A stretch of DNA of 34,635 nucleotides from Tulasnella sp. 424 (GCA_019633425.1 WSUB01000286.1:1-34635); one strand, 5' to 3'; positions 23,145 to 33,872 are shown, counted from the first letter of the stretch. Made by a program: numbers and translations. The notes: generated from the sequence alone by a model not told the origin.

Positions 23145-24564
23145 ATGACTTCGACCGCGCGGCCTCGAACGTACTTTGACATTACCCATGGTGGGCGGCC
23201 AGTGGGACGAGTAGGTAGGTTATTCGCTATATTATCCCTAATATTGAGTGCCTTGTTCCTAATGGTCCCTTTGTGGTGTTCTGTGGCGGTGTCGTCCAGT
23301 GTTCTCGGTGTACAATGATGCGGTTCCAAAGACAGCGGAGAACTTCCGGGCTTTATGTACCGGTGAAAAGGGTAGCACTTCAGACGGCAAGAAGCTATGC
23401 TATGAAGGATCGACGTTCCATCGTATTATTCGAAAGTGCGCCCGGTCCCCTGATTGCGTGGTTGGGCGGCCGACATGCTGACCTTTCCCTGTCCTAGTTT
23501 CATGATCCAAGGTGGTGACTTCACTGCTGGAAACGGCACTGGAGGCGTGTCCATTTACGGAGAAAAGTTCGAGGACGAGGCGTTCCCGTACAAGCATGAA
23601 CGGCCGATGCTTCTGTCCATGGCCAATGCTGGACCCAACACCAACGGATCTCAGGTGAGGATGTTGGTAGACACGGGAAGCACACACATTGCTTACTTCG
23701 TTTCTTCCGGCACTTTCATCGTCAGTTCTTCATCACTGTTACACCCACACCACACTTGGACGGCAAGCACGTCGTGTTTGGTGAAGTTATCAAGGGCAAA
23801 TCCGTCGTCCGGTACCTCGAGCGCGTACCCTGCAAAGCAGGAGATGCCCCCGAAGAGCCCGTAGTCATTGCGAAATCCGGTGAACTGGCTGAAGGAGAAG
23901 ACGATGGTGTGCCGGAGCAAAGCCCTGATGGTGACAAGTATGAAGACTATCCCGAGGACGAGAGTTCGGAGGGAGATGTTCAAGGAGACCCTGAACTCTG
24001 CGTCCAAATCGCTGAAAATATCAAGGCGGTGGCTACGCAGTTGTTCAAGCAGAAGAAGATTGCTGGTGCATTGGAGAAGTTCGAAAGTACGTGTCTCGTG
24101 GTGTTTGCCTGAAGACTCCAAAACGGAACTAAACGTCGCTCCTTTGTGTAGAATCCATCCGCTACCTTGATGTGCACCCAGTATTACCGGAATCGTCTCC
24201 TCAAGAGCTTAAAGACCGCTACAACAACATCCTCACCCCGCTCCTACTCAACTGCGCTCTTTGCGCTCTCCGCCTGCCCAAACCGAACAACCAGCTCGCC
24301 GTCACGTATGCCACTCGCTTGATTGCAAGACAGGACTCCGGGAAAGTGTCGTTAAAGGAAGAAGACAAAGGAAAAGTATACTACCGCCGGGCACTCGCAT
24401 ACATCGGGCTGCACCAAAATGAGGATGCGTGGGCGGATCTCTTGAAGGCGAAGGACGCAGCTCCGACCGATCCTGCTATTATCAAGGAGATTGCTACGCT
24501 GAAGGAAGCCCAGGAGGCGAAGAAGAAGAAGGAAAAGAGCGCGTACAAGAAGATGTTCCAATGA
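23145..24564 (+). CDS. Cyp40-type peptidyl-prolyl isomerase (cyclophilin + TPR), Hsp90 co-chaperone
   Basis: Five exons: 23145-23214, 23300-23435, 23498-23654, 23726-24086 and 24152-24564, giving 378 residues, the usual Cyp40 length. The N-terminal cyclophilin domain shows [55 protein letters not shown] and [12 protein letters not shown]. The residue matching cyclophilin A Trp121 is His, as in Cyp40, which predicts weak cyclosporin binding. The C-terminal half has TPR helices ([20 protein letters not shown] and [20 protein letters not shown]), then a lysine-rich end YKKMFQ. Family members (yeast Cpr6/Cpr7, human PPID) bind the Hsp90 MEEVD tail. The first intron has overlapping donors GTAGGTAGGT; only the second (23215) keeps frame. 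Confidence 0.93.
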
Positions 24565-25427
24565 CTGAGCAGCGCAGTTTCGAAGTGTTCGCGTCCTTTT
24601 GTGTACTTTCGAATACCCGTGTGGAATGAAACCCGAAAATGAACTTCAACCGCAGTGCTACCCCGCGTTCTGTATTTCTCGGATATTCTATGTTTCAACT
24701 GCGAGATATGGGAGCGAGGATACTTATACTGGGCCCTGGCGCGCAATGCCGACCGAAGAAAAGACTGAATAGCCACAGTTCAAACGTTCATAGACCCATC
24801 ATTTCAAGCGATTTCTTCCCGGGTGGCCCATGGTCAGCTGAGTGATTTTAGTTTGTGGCTAGATCACATCGCAAAGAGGTTTGTATTTGATTGTGTCGTT
24901 TAAATGGTGTCATGTCCGACCGGACGCTGAGAACAAGCGATGTCATGGTGGGACCTGTTTGCAGCATGGAACGAGGGGGACTGGGGCGATAATGAGAATC
25001 GTTATTGTTATCGTGGGCTAGCACTGTCGTTATTTGTAGTATGTGAGTATAAAGCGAAATACATGATAAGGGGGGTGGGGTACTCGGTAACAGTAACCTG
25101 TGGGGGTCGGGTGTCTAGCGACAATACAGGGTAGCGCTATGGTTACTAACCCGAATCCAGTAACAGGACCGGGATGGCGCCGGATAAGATCTCACCAAGC
25201 ATGCATCTCCTACTGTTGAACGAGCCATCGTTTGCTCATCGGGAACGACCGGAATCTTGAGAGGACCTGGGCCAGTTTGTAATTATGCTTAGCGTGATTG
25301 CCGTGTGTATTGGAAAAGACGGGGAATGGACATGTAAATTGAATGTAAAGTAAGTTAAGCATGATCAGCTACAAGCACTCTAGGGCGCGGGTATTATAAA
25401 AAAAGTACAGGCTCCCGATCAGCCGAG
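24565..25427. other. Intergenic, convergent 3' ends
   Basis: These 863 bp separate the stops of the plus-strand Cyp40 gene and the minus-strand PPPY protein. Only short, unconvincing open frames occur. No RNA gene, repeat or terminator structure could be supported. Confidence 0.55.
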
Positions 25428-26579
25428 CTACGGCCACCAACGTGCACCACAAAATGACCAGAAATAGGCAAACACAGGACTCAAAGTCGACATTAGTGTC
25501 TCGACGAAGCCGGTACTCCGGGTTGGACTCTTGATGGTAACGCTTCCTTCCCATGCTTCGGCCTCCACAATGTCTCCTGTCCATTCTTCATCCGTCATTC
25601 CTTTCACGTAACCCGCAGCCACCACATCGCCCACAAAATATTCGAAAATGGTGCTACCCGACCCTTCTGGCAGATATTGGCAGGAAACGAGGGTCGTAAA
25701 CGGTGCATCCAACTGGATTGGGTGTACGTAGGTGCTGCCTCGTTTGCGTATGCGTACGATACCGGAGAAGTCTGGTGGAAGGTTTATCGAAATGTGGCCA
25801 TGTGCTTCAGATCTCGCTATGATATGGATCTTTGCGCGAGATGAGTCTGAGCCGCGGGTCTGCAATCAGATCATGAGCGACAGATCATTGGCGAGCTAGG
25901 GCGTTGAACAGCTGGGACTTACAATATTCAAATCAACTGAACCGGATCCGGTTGCTGCTTCGACAATGCAACGTCGCGGAGTGCTTCCTTCAACGGTGAT
26001 CGATGCCCGAATATTGCCTGATTCCGTTTGGAAATTCCGAGTCCAACTCAGACTACGCACTGCGGTTTGATCCTCCGCAGAACGATTGATGGCATCATCG
26101 TCCGAGGATACAGTCCAAGTCCCATCTATGTCTCCTATCTGCCTTCGGGGGGAGAATGGAGGGAGGGTGGATGGTCCAGCGACGGGCTGCTCGTCGCCGG
26201 CATGGAGGGGGAGCGATGAATGCTGAGATGATATGGTACGGAAAGGAGACTGCACGGCAGAGTATGATATTGGAGGACATGAACGAGGGAGGAGCTTGGC
26301 GAGCTCGTCGCTGTTGGTATTTGAGAAATTGGAAAGGGATGCAGTATATGGGGGCGGCTGATCTTGAAGCTCAGGCTCGTCCTCTGTATCGCCTGATGAT
26401 CGTCGCGTTGTTGCCGGCTTGTTAAGGTGTAGCTGCAGGTAGTGATGGAGGAGCCCTGGACGAGGAGAGCCAGCGGTGGTGATTGATGCTGGGGTCCTCG
26501 GTGATGTCGGTGGTGGTGGTTGATGAGCCTGGCTACTGGCACTTGCTTCCTCATCGGCCTTTTCGTTGTATACAATCAT
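25428..26579 (-). CDS. Hypothetical PPPY-motif protein, possibly DUF7330-like
   Basis: Two exons, 26579-25923 and 25859-25428, join in phase 0 and give 362 residues. The N-terminal half is low-complexity (Pro/Ser/Thr) and contains QDQPPPYTAS, a PPxY motif of the kind bound by WW domains. The C-terminal half is predicted beta-rich: HGHISINLPPDFSGIVRIRK and the EGSVTIK region alternate polar and hydrophobic residues. That layout resembles the DUF7330 proteins common in Agaricomycetes, which I recall by pattern only. The end (LSPVFAYFWSFCGARWW) is hydrophobic; an unseen last intron could change it. The function is unknown. Confidence 0.6.
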
Positions 26580-27419
26580 GTTGGTCGCGGTTGGATCTTT
26601 GAAGAATACAGTGGTTTGCGCGTCTCTGACAACGACGAGAAAAACAAGAACCGAGATGGGATAGGCGGGTCGTCGGTGGGATCGCCGAAAGGCAAGCGAG
26701 AGAAATCCAGGTCAAAATATCTGTCGGGAGCGGCCATGTGGCGGACGAGAAAAAATCTGCGCAAATGGCCGCAGGAGGTCGTGCCCGCAGGAGAGGTGCG
26801 AAGAAAGCGAGAGAAACGTTGGGAGTTTTGCATCGAAAAAGTGCTGCGGAGCTGTGCTTTTGCTGCGATCGCCCCTGAGCCTCGCAGCAACTGGAACTAT
26901 TTCTCCGGATCATCTTTTCCATCACCAAGGACCATAAGTAGAGGTCCAAAGAAGTCCAAGACACGGAACATTTTGTTTTGTAGAAATTCTGATCCCCTAG
27001 ACTGCGTATGCCCTTTGAGCCCGCCGCAAAGGTGCCGCCGGGAGGCCCGGAACAAGAGTCATTACACCCGCTGGCCTTTGGAAGAACGCCGACCCAATCG
27101 CCCAAGACCTTCTGCCGCAAGCCGCAAGCCGCCAATATTAATGTGAAAGGACCGGAGAAGAGCCAGCAGCGACGAGAAGACGGAGGAGTTCGCTCGGCAA
27201 CGGCGGCATATCGAAGTGGGCGAAGTGACTTACGTGATGTTGGTTTTGTCTGTCGGCTGGTCACACCCGCTCCTGCATCCTCCTTCCTGTTCATCGCCAC
27301 TGGTCTCTCCTCTCCCGAAGACTCCTCCTCCTCCCCATCGTCTCTCTTTTACATCTACTAATTCGTGCTTCAGGCGTCACTTTTTCTTCTAGTCCTTCTT
27401 AAACCACCTTTTGAAAAAA
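26580..27419. promoter_or_regulatory. Divergent promoter region, PPPY protein / chitin deacetylase
   Basis: The 840 bp lie between divergent start codons. The last 120 bp before the chitin deacetylase ATG are strongly pyrimidine-rich (CCTCCTCCTCCCC near 27326), consistent with a fungal core promoter. A minus-strand open frame of about 250 codons covers most of the region but has no recognisable domain, so I do not call it a gene. Confidence 0.5.
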
Positions 27420-29483
27420 ATGGGTGGGTACCCAAAAGGAAAGGGTCATGTTGCGTATCTGAATCCTGACTGGCTTTTTCCCAAAGCTCTGCGTCGGTCT
27501 CTCGCAGTGTCTCTTGCTCTGCTCGCATTCGCCAACGCACAAGATGGCGGCCCACCCACCGGAGACACCACAGGAAAGCATACTTACAGCTGTGATGCTA
27601 CCAAGTGCAAGCTCCCCAATTGTGCTTGTGCCAGCACTTCACCTCCTGGAGGCCTCAGTCCTGTACGGAAATCGAATCACCGCGAGTTGGTGGATTGAAG
27701 CTGACATCTCGATTACAGCAAGACACGCCTATGTTTGTGCTATTCACGGCGTGAGTCGGAAGGGTCATTTGATGTCGGATCTGCGGCGGTGCTAATTTCA
27801 GCTCGCCTTTCTAGCGACGACGCCGTCCAGCCTTACACTATCAACTCCATCAACCAGTTCCTCGCCCAACGGAAGAATCCCAATGGCTGCCCCGTCAAGA
27901 TGACTTTCTTCACGTCGCTCGCTTACACCAACTATGCCAATGTAACTGATTGGTATGTTGCTGGGAACGAAATTGCCGATCATACGTGGGTATATTTGGA
28001 ACTTGGGCCGAACCTCAGGCGCTAATCGTTCTCTATCTCAGAATGACCCACATGGGCATGCCCACTGCCGATGAAGTGAACGGAAACCTCATTGCCCTGA
28101 ACTCTCTGGCGGGCATTCCTTTGTCTGAGATTCGCGGCTTCCGTGCTCCGTACCTGAACTTCAGTGCCGAAACACTGCAAATCGTCCACGACTCGCAGTT
28201 CGTTTTCGATTCCTCGGCCTCGTCATCTGTTCCAGTGACCGATCCAAACACGGATGCCTACTGGCCATACACTCTCGACAACGGTTTGGCAAACAGCTGT
28301 GACAACGAAGGAATTGAAGGCACTGTGTGCGACGGCAAGCCCGTCCTTCCTGGGCTCTGGGAAATCCCGATGTACTCGATTTTCGATGAACGTGGCGTTA
28401 ATGGCGTGCATCTCATGGACCCATGGCTGTAAGGCTCCTCGACCTGATCCCCGAGAACTTGGCTGATCGTAGTCCTCACAGAGATATCCCTCCTTCCGGA
28501 GGTACGACCTACAACGATTCCGCCACTTTGTCATGGATGCAGAGCACTTTCACTGCACATTGTACGTCTCCGCCACATTGATTACCGACGCTTGGTCCTC
28601 ACATCGCAACCTCAACTAGATAACGGCAACCGACAGCCGTTCGGTCTGTACACCCATCCTATTCACGTTGCTCCCAATGTCCCTGGTGTGACGACTCCAA
28701 ACGGCACCATTGCCATGATCAACCAATTCCTCGACTGGGCTCAAACGCAACAAAATGTCTGGATCGTCAGCAATTGGCAGCTTCTCCAATGGGTCCGCAA
28801 CCCCGTCCCCCTTTCCCAGTTGAACGACTTTGCGCCATTCAAGTGCCCAACTCCACAAGTCAACTCGAAGATTTGCAACGGTATCCCTGCCGATGAGGCT
28901 GGATTGATCCAGAACTGCATGTTCTCAGACTTCCCATTCCAAACTTGCGTATGTACCACGCACTCTTGTCCGATGGAGCTCGTTTTTCATATTCCTTTCC
29001 TTTCAGTACGGCTGCCCCACGGATGCTCCCACTCCCGATAACCCATTGCCAGCCCAAGCTCAGGCTACTGATGGTAGTCCCCTCCGCCACCGACGTAAGC
29101 ATTGCTCATATAGTGTATGCGGGTCTTCACAACTCTAACCTGGGTCTTCAGTCCCCGCAAACTGCAGTACGCCTTTCTGGGATCCTATTGCCGGCAACTG
29201 CTTGTGCACGTCCAGCGATTGCGCCTTCACTGATTCCTCAAAGCCGATCGGGGTACGGCTATCTACTCTATTAGTTGAACCCTCCAGCTAAAATTTCTCC
29301 CTCTCTCCTTAGCCAAACGGCGCTAACCTCACAGGCGGTGGAACCGGACAGCCCTCAAGCACGCCGACTCCATCATATGTTCCATTCAATGGTAACGATG
29401 CTCTCTCTTTGAGCCCTGCTTCCGTCTTCACCGGCGTGGCTTTGCTTTCTGGTTTCGCTGCCGGTGTCACCTTGTTGCTTTGA
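27420..29483 (+). CDS. Chitin deacetylase-like CE4 polysaccharide deacetylase, GPI-type C-terminus
   Basis: It would remove acetyl groups from chitin in the wall to make chitosan. Exons: 27420-27662, 27719-27750, 27815-27985, 28042-28428, 28482-28561, 28620-28948, 29007-29094, 29152-29252 and 29313-29483, giving 533 residues. CE4 motifs are TADDAV (Asp93 or Asp94, motif 1), HTMTH (His148 and His152, motif 2) and RAPY (183-186, motif 3). The spacer is Cys-rich, and the C-terminus is Ser/Thr-rich ending in a hydrophobic stretch (VALLSGFAAGVTLLL) as in GPI-anchored proteins. A 63-nt in-frame, stop-free candidate intron (27424-27486) begins after ATGG; removing it gives the far better signal peptide MALRRSLAVSLALLAFANA and 512 residues. 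Donors at 29074 and 29095 are in the same phase, so the seven residues between them may be optional. Confidence 0.92.
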
Positions 29484-29765
29484 TGAGTTTGGCCCAGGAC
29501 ATACTTAGCTCGTTTTTGTTCTCTCTGCGGACTTGTGTGCCGGACATTTTTATTTTCTTCCCCCCTTCTATCGCATAGCTCTCTCATGGCATACCACCCC
29601 ACCTCTCCATGAACACTTCTGTCGCTCTTTGTACCGATAAGGACTATCTAATACTACTTTGTCGGTCGTTTCTCGCATTACGGGCGTTTTGTGCACCACG
29701 TGCGAAACCGAACTCTACAGGACCCTGAACGAAAGTACTCTCCTCCAAAACTTTGCCATCCACAG

Positions 29766-31481
29766 ATGTCAGAACAACCCGGCTCAGCTACTGCCCCAAC
29801 AGCTAAACCACCAATAACGGACAATAGTCTTGTTCAGCAGCAAGCGCCAGATGCTACCGGACCAGCGATAACCGACGCGAAAGGTTCCCTCTGGGATAGC
29901 TTGACAGCGGGCAAGTGAGAGGAGTGATCACTTTCGGCCGTTCAAAGACTTACCAACGTGCCCTTAGCCCATATTTCTCAGCCGGTTTCGGCTTAATGGT
30001 GCGTGTTCTAGGACTTCCTAAATCAAGTTAGTCTGACTGATCTAGGCATTCAAAGGCCGTCGGTGTCGGTTTAGGTTTCCTTCGTCAAGGAGGCCTGGCA
30101 CTAGCAAACCTAGCGCAGCGTCGACTCGTCGTATCGCTTGAAGTCCCATCACGAGATGCCGCCTACCCGTGGTTTCTTCAGTGGATAGCCATGGAATCCA
30201 ACCGTAAAGCTGCTGCTGGAGGCCCGCCTTCACTTCGGCTTTGGAGTAACGCTTTAAGCGTGGAGACGTCGTACAAAAAGCACCTTAATGGCAGTGCAGA
30301 CGTGCTATTTAGTGTGGTTCCTGGCGTTGGAACTCATTTGTTCCGGTTCCGTGGAGCCTGGATGCAGGTTCGTTTTCGAGAACGTTTTGCCGGGACATCT
30401 GCCATCTAACGTTCTCCCAACCTCCAGCTGAAACGAGAGCGACAAACCCAAATGATGCCTGGACCTGTCGACGGTCGTCCCTTTGAGACCCTCAGCATTA
30501 CGACTCTCGCCAGAGACAAACACCTTTTCCCCGTTCTCCTTGAGGAAGCAAGACAGCTATATTCCGAAGCCGAACAAGGCGCTATGGTTGTTCACACTGC
30601 GATGGGAACAACTTGGCAGCGGTTCGGTCCGCCACGAACGAAACGAGACCTTCATAGCGTGATATTGGATGATGGGGTCGCGGAGCGGATTGAAAAGGAT
30701 ATCAAAGCCTTCATGCATCGGTCCCGATGGTATCGCGAAAGAGGTAATCCCCTAGAGATCAACTACCTCATTTTTGGTCAATTTTGACCGAATTCTTTCA
30801 ATTTGGTGTTTCTAGGCCTGCCGTATCGTCGGGGATACTTGCTACACGGACCTCCTGGAAGTGGGAAATCTTCGTTCATTCAAGCGCTGGCCGCTTCACT
30901 CAACTACGATCTTGCGATCATGAATCTATCACAACGCGGAATGATGGACGACAAACTTAATCATTTGCTTCTCAACGCCCCTGGTCGAAGCTTCATTCTC
31001 TTGGAAGACATTGACGCTGCATTCAACAAACGTGTCCAGAGTTCATCAGACGGGTATGGCTCTCATTTTTTCTGACGATGCTTCTCTTACCGATTCTGCT
31101 CAATCTAGCTACCAGTCCGGAGTCACATTTTCTGGATTGTTGAATGCTCTTGACGGCGTAGCGTCTGCCGAGGAGCGGATCCTCTTCATGACAACTAACC
31201 ACCTGGAACGCCTCGATCCTGCCCTCATTCGTCCCGGTCGCATCGACGTAACGGAACTCATCGACGATGCCTCCCCATCCCAAGCACGGAAACTCTTCCT
31301 TCGCTTCTATGCTGGAGAGCGAGATGAAGCAGGGTTGGAAAGTGATGCCAACGAAATTGCTCAACTGGTGCAGGAGAATGCAGTCGAAGGTCGACGCATT
31401 AGTATGGCGGCTCTCCAGGGGCATTTCATCCGACATCCCATTGACACCGTGGTCCAGTCTAAGAACGAGTTGTTCCCTTAA
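29766..31481 (+). CDS. BCS1: Mitochondrial AAA chaperone BCS1
   Basis: BCS1 inserts the Rieske Fe-S protein into respiratory complex III at the inner membrane. Six exons: 29766-29914, 29968-29998, 30056-30367, 30428-30743, 30816-31053 and 31109-31481, giving 472 residues. A membrane segment lies near residues 50-75 ([11 protein letters not shown], then [13 protein letters not shown]). A BCS1-specific domain follows ([20 protein letters not shown]), then the AAA domain: Walker [10 protein letters not shown] (Gly281-Ser289), Walker [12 protein letters not shown] (329-339), sensor [10 protein letters not shown] and arginine-finger region ALIRPGRID. Exon 2 is only 31 nt. I chose the acceptor at 30055 (CAAAG) because it keeps frame into [10 protein letters not shown]. 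The N-terminus is a disordered Pro/Thr/Gln stretch without a basic presequence, as expected for the internal-signal import of BCS1. Confidence 0.93.
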
Positions 31482-31940
31482 TTTCCAGGTTTCCTTCGTT
31501 CATTCTTCTGGATTCTTCTGGCCTCCTCGCCCTATCTCACATTTTCGTACTCAGATATATATCTCGGGTAGCGGCTTCTAGTTTCGATTTCTATGGGACG
31601 ACATGTCCGTCCAAATCACGGAGTTAAACGCGTTCGATTGGAACTGACGAAAGTGGGAACATCTGTTCAACCCATTCCAATTGGCGCATCATTCGGCCAT
31701 CCCTACCTTGGACTACGTTTGACGGTTGCGAGACATCAGCATTTCTTGTTGATGATGGCCATATAAGACTCGCGCTTCACAGGAACCGACGCCCTCCAAC
31801 AGCAATTCCCACAAGCTACTCATTCTCGTATCAAGTACAACTTCAAGCAAAACACACAAACACATAGATAAATTCTCAGCGGAGATGACAATCTCCGATA
31901 CTTCGACATAAACATCATAGGTTGACCGTTCCACACCATT
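31482..31940. other. Intergenic: BCS1 3' flank and start of the duplicated segment
   Basis: The stretch separates the convergent stops of BCS1 and of the first CaaX peptide gene. From about 31728 the sequence belongs to repeat copy 1. No further gene was found. Confidence 0.5.
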
Positions 31941-32190
31941 CTACATGATGAGGCACTGGCCCTGGCCAGTATTTCCTCCGTCGTCATAGGCTACGAAGAT
32001 CGCCGTGTCACCTGAAATGCATCACCGAGTAGGCGAGCCCGTCTCAGTAAAGACAAAACAGCATCGAGAGCATCAGATATACCTCACCTTCGTCATCGTG
32101 GTGAATGCCCTTTTCATTGGCTTCACAGATCGGGATTTCTCCGAGTGCGACGGTCCTGGATTCGATTCCCTTGTTCTCGGTATAAGGCAT
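31941..32190 (-). CDS. CaaX-ending small protein, putative lipopeptide mating-pheromone precursor, copy 1
   Basis: Two exons, 32190-32088 and 32011-31941, flank a 76-nt GTGAGG...CAG intron and encode 57 residues. The start MPYTENKG is the only ATG in frame after the TATA-like site. The protein ends in CLIM, a CaaX box (Cys54, two aliphatic residues, Met) for farnesylation, end cleavage and methylation. The stretch before the Cys (YDDGGNTGQGQ) is Gly-rich, as in mature basidiomycete pheromones. There is no signal peptide, which fits export by a Ste6-type transporter. Without splicing the frame stops soon after the donor. A paralogue with the same structure lies 1.66 kb away. The CaaX gene is well supported; the pheromone role is inferred, since no STE3 receptor is in the window. 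Confidence 0.7.
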
Positions 32191-32287
32191 GGCTTGTGAT
32201 AATTTAACTTGTTGAGGAAGAGGATTGGGTTCGGAGAAGACTTCGAATAAGAATTGAAGTTGATGGAAGACCAGCCCGTCATTCTCC

Positions 32288-32302
32288 TGCTCTTTATATG
32301 CA
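32288..32302 (-). promoter_or_regulatory. TATA-like box of CaaX peptide gene 1
   Basis: The minus strand reads GCATATAAAGAGCAG about 100 nt upstream of the ATG at 32190. The same element and surroundings are conserved in copy 2. Confidence 0.5.
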
Positions 32303-33019
32303 TCCCCAGCAGAGCCAACGGAAGACTCCGTAGCCTATGTCTCAAAACGACATATCAGCTGCTTAATCATTCGGAAGAGGAAAAGGTATGGGCGTGATAC
32401 GATCCACCCCCTGTGGTCGTCGCTCCCTGCCAATCTCCGAGTCCGAGCAAGCTGTTCGGAGACAAAAATAGAGACTCAAGATATCTGGGAGAGACAATCC
32501 ACGTCCGCAACGTAAGCGGATCTGCCTGGTCAGTGCTTTGGGCGGCCCTCCGTTTGTGGCTTATCTCGCATGCCGCTTGATCAGGAACCAAAGTGACCGG
32601 TCATCGCGTTAAACAGCTCCCTATATGTTCAAACAGTCGCATAAATTAGCGTATTTTAGAGCAACGTAAAGCCGCCGAGGACTTGCTCCCACCGAGAGAA
32701 CGACGATTTTATTCGTCAGCATGGAAGCAGATGTGTAGTGTCTAAAGATGAACAGCTTGGAAGAATATTGCGTAGACGCTACCTGTGATCCCAGCGACCT
32801 ACTTCGCGAGGTCAATAACAGGATATGTAAAGGGAACAGTGAGATACCCGAGGTTCTAGATCGGAACGGGAGTGGGCGGGTGAGCCGCCGTTTGACGTCT
32901 CGGGCAATACCGAGGCCGAGCATACCTCCAGTTGGTAAAAATCTGTCTGCTTTGCAATTCGGTAAAGCTCGTCTCCCCCGTTGACAAGATCAAATTTCCT
33001 GGTTAGGCTGACGATTCAA

Positions 33020-33291
33020 GTCAGGTGGACTTGCCCCATGATGCAAACGGGCCATGAGACACACCGAGCAGTGTGCGGATTCAAAGGGCTGATGAAGATG
33101 TGAAAGACCTGCCTGACGCACGGACGAGACGTAAGCTTTGATATCGTCGGCTTTCATGCGGCCCAACTTACTCGACATCTAAAAACAGCATATTGGTCTG
33201 CTCATCGAACGCTAAGCAAAAGTTTAAGCGCTCGGCTTCCACCGGTTAACACTACATGTTTGTTGCTCACCAACAGATTTGACGTCGAGCT
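33020..33291 (-). pseudogene. Possible remnant of a spliced gene, perhaps F-box-protein-like
   Basis: On the minus strand three open segments join with canonical splice sites: up to 33271 (LRIELDVKSV; donor GTGAGC), 33211-33172 (AFDEQTNMLFLDVE; donor GTAAGT), and from 33112 down (QVFHIFISPLNPHTARC) to a stop near 33020. The alternation of hydrophobic strands ending in a PHTA motif resembles the C-terminal part of many Agaricomycete F-box proteins. The 5' side meets the boundary of repeat copy 2 within about 100 bp, so the gene would be truncated. Support is weak: no domain could be confirmed. Confidence 0.25.
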
Positions 33292-33601
33292 CGATCCTAA
33301 GGCTCACTATTCTGTACCATCCGAGAGTTGGCAGGAAAAAAGATCGCTCGTTCGCAAAGTAAACTTTGGCAAGAGTTGAAATCGCGCTGCGAGACATCAG
33401 CATTTCTTGTTGACGATGGCCATATAAGACTCGCGCTTCACAGGAACCAACGCCCTCCGACAGCAATTTCCACAAGTTACTCATTCTCGTATCAGGTACA
33501 AATTCAAGCAAGATACACAAACACATAGATAAATTCTCAATGGAGATGCCAATCTCCGATATTTCAACATAAACATCACACGTTGATCGTTCTACACCAT
33601 T

Positions 33602-33845
33602 TTACATGATGAGGCAGTTGCCGCCGGAAGAATCACCACCGTCGTAGTCTACGAAGATCGCCGAGGCACCTGAGATGCATCACCGAGTAGGCGAGTCCGT
33701 CTCAGTAAAGACAAAACAGCATCGAGATCATCAAATATACCTCACCTTCGTCATCATAGTGAGTACCCTTTTCATTAGCTTCACAGATCGGGATTTCTCC
33801 GACTGCGACGGTCTGGGATTCGATTTCGATGTTGGTATGAGGCAT
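33602..33845 (-). CDS. CaaX-ending small protein, putative lipopeptide mating-pheromone precursor, copy 2
   Basis: Two exons, 33845-33746 and 33669-33602, with a 76-nt intron at the same place as in copy 1, encode 55 residues. The N-terminal part is conserved with copy 1 (both share GEIPICEANEKG). The end is again the CaaX box CLIM with Cys52, but the preceding stretch (YDGGDSSGGN) is different and one residue shorter. One codon is also missing near the start (MPHTNIEIES against MPYTENKGIES). Both splice sites, the stop and the CaaX are intact, so both copies look functional. The pheromone interpretation and its limits are as for copy 1; another kind of prenylated small protein cannot be excluded. 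Confidence 0.7.
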
Positions 33846-33872
33846 GGCTTGTGATAATTGAACTTGGTGAGG

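Larger units (their letters stand above)
31728..32747. repeat. Direct repeat copy 1 (about 1 kb)
   Basis: It starts at TGCGAGACATCAGC and matches 33389-34635 in the same orientation, apart from scattered substitutions, small indels and one insertion of about 234 bp in copy 2. It carries the whole first CaaX peptide gene with about 550 bp of upstream sequence and 200 bp downstream. The right end is a minimum, because copy 2 runs off the window. Confidence 0.9.
32191..33601. other. Upstream region of peptide gene 1, single-copy spacer, 3' flank of peptide gene 2
   Basis: Positions 32191-32747 are the duplicated upstream region of gene 1. About 32748-33388 is a spacer not repeated in this window; on its minus strand it has a short coding-like exon chain (33291-33020). 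From 33389 repeat copy 2 begins. No complete gene besides the two CaaX genes is seen. Confidence 0.5.

Noticed and set aside
26520..27146. Plus-strand open frame of about 208 codons between the divergent genes
   Set aside because: Antisense to the start of the PPPY protein gene, basic low-complexity composition, no domain and no fitting splice chain.
26551..27300. Minus-strand open frame of about 250 codons upstream of the PPPY protein gene
   Set aside because: It has no recognisable domain, an odd composition (many Arg, Ser and Cys), overlaps the start of the next gene in another frame, and a second long frame lies on the opposite strand. It is most likely promoter/leader sequence open by chance; a transcript would change this.
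31713..31934. Parallel minus-strand open frames in both repeat copies (31713-31934 and 33224-33526)
   Set aside because: They are similar only because the DNA is duplicated; they lie in the 3' flanks of the CaaX genes, start at different places and contain no domain.
32150..32175. tRNA T-arm-like GGATTCGATTCCC
   Set aside because: It lies inside exon 1 of the first CaaX peptide gene, lacks a cloverleaf, and the corresponding sequence in copy 2 has lost the match.
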